Positions 5,533 through 9,722 of a DNA stretch of 9,722 nt are shown piece by piece. Each line of letters starts with the position of its first letter. Positions within the stretch are counted from its first letter, which is position 1. The notes beneath the pieces are model-generated. The model ran no database searches. It saw only the letters and a list, made by a program, of their open reading frames with translations, and was not told where the DNA came from. Source of the DNA: Mucilaginibacter sp. (lineage in GTDB: Bacteria; Bacteroidota; Bacteroidia; Sphingobacteriales; Sphingobacteriaceae); contig JACMRC010000351.1 of NCBI GenBank assembly GCA_014376655.1, positions 1 to 9,722 on the forward strand, read 5' to 3'. Made by a program: the position numbers and the translations under genes.

Positions 5533-6384
5533 TTACAATTTATTTGTATTTAACCGTGGGTTTTGGCTGGCGTTAACCTGGTAAGTGGTTATCTTATCAT
5601 CCAGCGTTACCTCTACAATACGGTAGCCTTTATAGTCGGTACCCCAGCTGCCGCCAAAGTGCGAGTCGAAAAGGTGGGGTAGCTTGCCGGTGTAGCGGAT
5701 GCCATCTAAACTATGATCGTGACCATGAAAGACAGCTTTTATATTTGGATAGCTATGCATGAGTGCAACAATTTCGGGGCAATCAACAAACGTCCCCTTC
5801 TCTTCGGGGTTCCAAATATGCGGGGCGATGTGCAGGATAACAAACACCATCTTTTTATCTTTATACGCATCTAACGATGCTTTCATAAAATTATAATCGG
5901 GGCATACGTAACCGCCCTTGGTGTCGGCCGTGTTGGCAAATACAAAACCTATGTCGCCTTTATCAACGGCGTATTTATCCTCGTAACCAAATACGCTTTT
6001 CCATACTGCGGCATCGGCAAAATCATGGTTACCGGGGATGGTATAATATGGCGCAGGCAGTTTATCTAAATAAGTTTCTTTTACTTTTTTAAGTAGGTCA
6101 GGGCGGTTATGTACCAGGTCGCCGTTTATGATCACCATATCTAAATGATTATCACTATGCTCTTTTTTTAACCACTTAACCAAATCGGCATAAAACACAT
6201 CCGACTCGGTATCCGGCTGCGCATAATGACCATCAGACGCTACAGCAAAACGCAGTTTAAACTTTTCAGCATTCGCCGGGCGCACACGTTCTGGTTCGTT
6301 AGCAAACGAATTGATAGCCGGCAATAAATTAAGGCCCACTGCGCCTATAACTCCTGTTTTTATAAAATTACGTCTGTTGCTCAT
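5533..6384 (-). CDS. Tat-exported calcineurin-like metallophosphoesterase
   Basis: Predicted dinuclear-metal phosphoesterase exported folded by the twin-arginine pathway; the substrate is unknown. The N-terminus NRRNFIKTG is a Tat motif followed by a hydrophobic stretch, with likely cleavage near SFA (residue 28). All blocks of the calcineurin-like fold are present: SDGH (Asp51, His53), NGDLV (Asp89), PGNHD (Asn119, His120), VILHIAPH (His185) and FHGHDH (His222, His224). The 283-residue length fits a single-domain enzyme. The start at 6384 is chosen because it places the Tat motif at residues 3-9. It is the last gene of the minus-strand operon, 59 nt after the lipoprotein gene, and its stop lies 5 nt from the stop of the convergent aspartate kinase gene. 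The metal-binding set looks complete, so activity is expected. Confidence 0.9.
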   Translation of the reverse strand: MSNRRNFIKTGVIGAVGLNLLPAINSFANEPERVRPANAEKFKLRFAVASDGHYAQPDTESDVFYADLVKWLKKEHSDNHLDMVIINGDLVHNRPDLLKKVKETYLDKLPAPYYTIPGNHDFADAAVWKSVFGYEDKYAVDKGDIGFVFANTADTKGGYVCPDYNFMKASLDAYKDKKMVFVILHIAPHIWNPEEKGTFVDCPEIVALMHSYPNIKAVFHGHDHSLDGIRYTGKLPHLFDSHFGGSWGTDYKGYRIVEVTLDDKITTYQVNASQNPRLNTNKL

Positions 6385-6443
6385 AATTGCTTGTTTAGTG
6401 GGGTAAATTTATACTTCTAATGTTAAGTTAGTTTTAAGCCAGT

Positions 6444-7688
6444 CTATTTAAATACCGATTCCACATAAGCTAACGAAACGCCTAATACTTTTTGGGCGAT
6501 GCTATTCAACGCGGCCTTATCACCTGTAAAGTGGAACACCTTATGCTGATGTTGCAGTTTGCCACCCGGTTTTAAAAACGCGGCTGGCGATACACTTTCA
6601 ATCTCGTAAAACGGACCCATCTGGCTGCCGTTGGCTAACGGACCATCGTTGTACGAGTTTACCGCGTCGCCGCTTAGTGGTTCGCGGTCGGTGCGCCATT
6701 CCTGGTTCAGGTACAGGCCGTTATTATCTACATCAAATTTGGCAATGGTAAGCACATTGTTCTCGGCATCATAGCTGCCAATTACCGGCATGGCGCGTTT
6801 AGGGGTGATACCCAGTTTTCCGCGCGATTTACCATCAGCTTTAAAATACAGCACATTGTTTTTATAGCTGATTCTATCGGCCGGGATCTGGCCGAAGTAA
6901 TCGGTAGTGGCAATCTTTGCCGCCTTTGCATTAATATAAGGGATGATGATCACCACTTTTGGCGATGGCGTAAACATATCCAGGTTCCACATGCAGGGTG
7001 CACCGGTGGTTTGTGTCCACTCGGTAGTGCCGGCGTTGGTTAGGCTATTATCAGTTTTAAAGCCCACTGCTTTAGTTTCGGCAGTTAGCTTTATACCAAG
7101 GTCAGTTTCAATGGTTGCGTTGTCTAAAATGGCTATATCACGGCCTACTTTAATTTTAAGTTGTGTGCCCGCGTAGTTAAGCAGGTCCATATCTTTGGTT
7201 AACGATACCTTTTTATCATCCGAAGAAACAATGTTCCACGCCTCGGTATCAAATGCTTTTGGCGTATGCCAAAAAGGGAACTCCATTTTGGTACCTGGCT
7301 TAAAGAACAAGGAGAACTTCCCTCCCTCCGGCCCCAACCATAAACGATCTTCGCTGCCATAGGCATTCATGTGCGAATCTGTATCAGTCGCGAATGTTTT
7401 ATAATTGATCCAGCCAAAGCTGCGCCCTTTTAAACCATCAGCTGTTGATGTAAAAACCTTGCCCTGATACTTTGCCGAAACAATAATTTGCGCCAATCCG
7501 TCTTCGTTTTTTAACACCAATACGCTGTCATTCTTCTTCAGGAAATTAAGATCATACCCATAAGTACCTTTAGCGTAGGTCACCGCCGAATCAGCGGTGG
7601 CTGCATCTTTTTTCCCCTGCATCTGGCATGACGATAATATGGCTGCAACACCAATTACTGCATAGCTTAGTTTTAATTTATGACTCAT
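6444..7688 (-). CDS. Lipoprotein resembling the DUF6786 family
   Basis: Encodes a 414-residue lipoprotein of unknown function. The start at 7688 (MSHKLKLSYAVIGVAAILSSC) gives a lipoprotein signal peptide with lipobox LSSC and the acylated Cys at residue 21. A longer reading from 7727 would put 13 extra residues before it and overlap the upstream gene by 14 nt. The mature part looks like an all-beta, sugar-mutarotase-like or carbohydrate-associated protein, with conserved-looking blocks DRLWLGPEGGKFSLFF, GAPCMWNLDMF, NQEWRTDREPLSGDAVNSYNDG and MGPFYEIES. From memory this matches the Bacteroidetes family DUF6786; I could not confirm that by search. Its place 25 nt behind a sugar-acid dehydratase gene suggests a role in carbohydrate use at the cell envelope (inferred from context only). 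Confidence 0.8.
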   Translation of the reverse strand: MSHKLKLSYAVIGVAAILSSCQMQGKKDAATADSAVTYAKGTYGYDLNFLKKNDSVLVLKNEDGLAQIIVSAKYQGKVFTSTADGLKGRSFGWINYKTFATDTDSHMNAYGSEDRLWLGPEGGKFSLFFKPGTKMEFPFWHTPKAFDTEAWNIVSSDDKKVSLTKDMDLLNYAGTQLKIKVGRDIAILDNATIETDLGIKLTAETKAVGFKTDNSLTNAGTTEWTQTTGAPCMWNLDMFTPSPKVVIIIPYINAKAAKIATTDYFGQIPADRISYKNNVLYFKADGKSRGKLGITPKRAMPVIGSYDAENNVLTIAKFDVDNNGLYLNQEWRTDREPLSGDAVNSYNDGPLANGSQMGPFYEIESVSPAAFLKPGGKLQHQHKVFHFTGDKAALNSIAQKVLGVSLAYVESVFK

Positions 7689-7713
7689 ATTTGTAGGTTT
7701 ATATAACTTAAAA

Positions 7714-8547
7714 TCAATTGTAGGCAACGGTGTTTGTTAAAGTCCCTATCCCATCAATAGAAATTTCGACAACATCGCCCGGTTGTAAAGTAAAATCGTT
7801 TGGCGGCACCAGGCAGGTACCAGTCATCAAATAACACCCGCTTGGAAAAGTTAACTCGCGAAACAGGAACCCTGCCAGCTCGTCTAACGATCGTTTCATT
7901 CTTGATAAGGCTGTTGTACCCTCGTAAAGCGCTTTATCGCTGCGCTTAATAACAATGCTGATCATTGTATCCTGGCTTATAGGCGAATCAATTACATATA
8001 AACACGGACCAATTGCGGCACTCTTATCATAAGTTTTAGCCTGCGGCAGATAGAGGGCATTTTCGCCTTCAATGCTGCGCGAGCTCATATCATTACCAAT
8101 AGTATAACCCTGGATACTTCCTTTCGAGTTGATAAAAAGTGTCAACTCAGGCTCGGGCACGTTCCATGTCGAATCTTTACGAATAGCAACATCCTGCCCA
8201 TGGCCCACCACACGCTGCGGTGCCGATTTAAAAAAGATCTCGGGCCGCTCGGCATCATAAACTCTTTTGTACAGGTCAGACCCGCCCGATGTTTGCGACT
8301 CCTCAACCCGTGCATCCCTGCTTTGCAGATAAGTTACGCCTGCGGCCCAAACTTCCTGGTTAGCAATTGGCGGCAGTAAGTCCGTCTGCCAATCATCGCC
8401 GATAATTTTTTCGGCAGTTTTAGTTTGAGCTGACAGGTAGTTATACAGTCCATCCCTATTTACAACCTCATCCCATTGCTGGTTAAGTTTGTAAACCGAA
8501 CTCTCAGACCGCAAAAAAACACCTTTTAATGTTTTGTATAATTTCAT
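7714..8547 (-). CDS. FAH-fold dehydratase, probable 2-keto-3-deoxy-pentonate dehydratase
   Basis: A fumarylacetoacetate-hydrolase-superfamily enzyme of 277 residues. Relatives with this architecture, such as Sulfolobus KdaD and Caulobacter XylX, dehydrate 2-keto-3-deoxy-pentonates to 2,5-dioxopentanoate, and the next enzyme in that pathway is encoded immediately upstream here. The metal site is visible: Glu132-Pro-Glu134 in NVPEPELTLF and Asp153 in GYTIGNDMSSRSIEGENALY, with the 21-residue Glu-to-Asp spacing I recall for KdaD. PQAKTYDKSAAIGPCLYV follows, and the protein ends in the LQPGDVVEISIDGIGTL motif typical of the fold. I chose the ATG at 8547 (MKLYKTLKGV), 4 nt after the dehydrogenase stop; a TTG at 8559 would overlap that gene. 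The exact sugar acid cannot be told. Other FAH-fold hydrolases or isomerases remain possible. Confidence 0.85.
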   Translation of the reverse strand: MKLYKTLKGVFLRSESSVYKLNQQWDEVVNRDGLYNYLSAQTKTAEKIIGDDWQTDLLPPIANQEVWAAGVTYLQSRDARVEESQTSGGSDLYKRVYDAERPEIFFKSAPQRVVGHGQDVAIRKDSTWNVPEPELTLFINSKGSIQGYTIGNDMSSRSIEGENALYLPQAKTYDKSAAIGPCLYVIDSPISQDTMISIVIKRSDKALYEGTTALSRMKRSLDELAGFLFRELTFPSGCYLMTGTCLVPPNDFTLQPGDVVEISIDGIGTLTNTVAYN

Positions 8548-8551
8548 TGTT

Positions 8552-9722
8552 TTAAGCAATTTTATCTTTGGTTAGTTCGCCATCAACTTTGCGCCAGATC
8601 TGTAGCGGGTTATCGTTTTGTAATTCCGCTGGCAAAAGTTCCTGCGGGAAATTCTGAAAACACACCGGCCTGGTATACCTGTATATGGCCTGCGAACCAA
8701 CCGATGTTGACCTACTATCTGTTGTAGCCGGGTATGGCCCGCCATGCAGCATAGCATGGGTAACCTCTACACCTGTCGGCATATTATTTATCATCAACCG
8801 CCCGGCTTTTTCTTCCAGGATATTAAATAGGTCGCCAAACCCGGCCACGTCAGCTTGATTAGCCCAAATACTGGTAGTTAACTGTCCGGGGATCTGTTCT
8901 GCAATCTCCAATAATTGAGCTATATCGTCAGCAACTACGTGTATAGCAACCGGGCCAAAATGCTCTTCGAATAAGGTTTTGTCTTTTAAAAAATCTGTGC
9001 ATGATATGGTAAATGCCTGCGGAACAGCTTTGCTATCGCCACCAATACCAACACCAATTGATTTTAACAAGGAGTTATCCGACAGTTCAGAAACGCCCTT
9101 GCAATAAGAATTATAAATAGCATCTGTAAGCATTGCCCCACCCGCTACTTCTGTTAGCGATTGGCTGTATTGCGACAAAAACTGTTCAGTATCTGCACCT
9201 TTTATCAGCAACACAATACCCGGGTTGGTACAAAACTGGCCTACACCCATTATATTTGATGCTACCAAAGCTTTGGCAATACCCGCTGCATCGTCTTTTA
9301 ACTTACCGGGCAATAAAAACACCGGGTTAACACTGCCCATTTCGGCATATACCGGGATAGGCTCATCGCGTTTAGCGGCAAGGTCAAACAACGCCCTGCC
9401 ACCTGCTAATGATCCGGTAAACCCAACTGCTTTAACTAAAGGATGTGTTACCAATGCTTTGCCCGATTCGGTAGTTTTGCCATGGATCAAGGAGAAAACA
9501 CCATCAGGCATCTCTGTTTTTTGTGCTGCTGCCACAATACAGTTAGCTACCAATTCAGATGTTACCGGGTGACCGAAATGTGCCTTGAAAATAACCGGGC
9601 AACCTGCTGCCAGAGCCGAAATAGTATCGCCACCGGCAACAGAAAATGCAAATGGGAAATTACTTGCACCAAATACAGCCGTAACACCCAACGGCCTTGC
9701 CATTTGGCAAATATGCGGTTTA
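8552..9722 (-). CDS. Alpha-ketoglutaric semialdehyde dehydrogenase, C-terminal three quarters (cut by the right edge)
   Basis: NADP-type aldehyde dehydrogenase oxidising 2,5-dioxopentanoate to 2-oxoglutarate (EC 1.2.1.26), the terminal step of Weimberg-type pentose, glucarate/galactarate or hydroxyproline catabolism. The frame is open to the right edge, with the codons for KPHICQ before the first visible Met (9703), so the gene is partial; about 390 of some 510-530 residues are visible. Numbered from that Met, the catalytic Asn is in ASNFPF (15), Lys40 is in VIFKAH, VGFTGS is at 93-98, the general base is Glu121 in VYAEMGSVNP and the nucleophile is Cys158 in GQFCTNPG. EEHFGP and the C-terminal GGPYPATTDSRSTSVG and RPVCFQNFP stretches are distinctive of the KGSADH subfamily. 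Its stop is 4 nt before the dehydratase ATG, so the two are translationally coupled. The operon promoter lies outside the window. Confidence 0.93.
   Translation of the reverse strand, partial: KPHICQMARPLGVTAVFGASNFPFAFSVAGGDTISALAAGCPVIFKAHFGHPVTSELVANCIVAAAQKTEMPDGVFSLIHGKTTESGKALVTHPLVKAVGFTGSLAGGRALFDLAAKRDEPIPVYAEMGSVNPVFLLPGKLKDDAAGIAKALVASNIMGVGQFCTNPGIVLLIKGADTEQFLSQYSQSLTEVAGGAMLTDAIYNSYCKGVSELSDNSLLKSIGVGIGGDSKAVPQAFTISCTDFLKDKTLFEEHFGPVAIHVVADDIAQLLEIAEQIPGQLTTSIWANQADVAGFGDLFNILEEKAGRLMINNMPTGVEVTHAMLHGGPYPATTDSRSTSVGSQAIYRYTRPVCFQNFPQELLPAELQNDNPLQIWRKVDGELTKDKIA

Noticed and set aside
6943..7176. Plus-strand 77-codon open frame
   Set aside because: It lies wholly antisense within the lipoprotein gene and has no family resemblance.
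8572..9572. Three further open frames: 8572-8757 (minus), 9133-9330 (plus) and 9225-9572 (plus)
   Set aside because: All are shadows of the aldehyde dehydrogenase gene, whose catalytic motifs fix the coding frame.

Overview
The window looks like chromosomal DNA from a Bacteroidetes bacterium, most probably family Sphingobacteriaceae (Mucilaginibacter- or Pedobacter-like). This rests on moderate-to-low GC, no Shine-Dalgarno sequences before the starts, a TAnnTTTG-type promoter element, a carboxypeptidase-regulatory-like secreted protein, a DUF6786-like lipoprotein and the protein sequence style. The genus is inferred, not proven.

Layout. 1-832 (minus) is the N-terminal part of a catalase-peroxidase (katG) that runs off the left edge, with an OxyR-like palindromic region just upstream. 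1025-2052 (minus) is a secreted cyclophilin-type prolyl isomerase followed 20 nt later by a small HopJ-family protein. 2258-3499 (plus) is a secreted protein with a carboxypeptidase-regulatory-like domain. 3500-4156 is a 657-nt intergenic region without a credible gene but dense in structure: a nested inverted repeat, two AT-rich hairpins, an array of ten TGTGA-type boxes spaced 10/10/11 nt, a capping hairpin and a promoter-like element. 4157-5527 (plus) is an aspartate kinase of the divergent type found in ectoine gene clusters. It converges, with a 5-nt gap, on a minus-strand operon at 5533-9722. In transcription order that operon is an alpha-ketoglutaric semialdehyde dehydrogenase (cut by the right edge), a fumarylacetoacetate-hydrolase-fold sugar-acid dehydratase, a DUF6786-like lipoprotein and a Tat-exported metallophosphoesterase.

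How the genes work together. The dehydrogenase and the FAH-fold enzyme have a 4-nt gap and fit the last two steps of a Weimberg-type non-phosphorylative pathway: 2-keto-3-deoxy-pentonate to 2,5-dioxopentanoate to 2-oxoglutarate. The lipoprotein and phosphoesterase behind them may act on a related substrate in the envelope, but nothing in the sequence shows which. The left side carries peroxide defence and protein folding functions. No transposase, phage gene, CRISPR array, tRNA or rRNA was seen. The least explained part is the 3.5-4.16 kb intergenic region.
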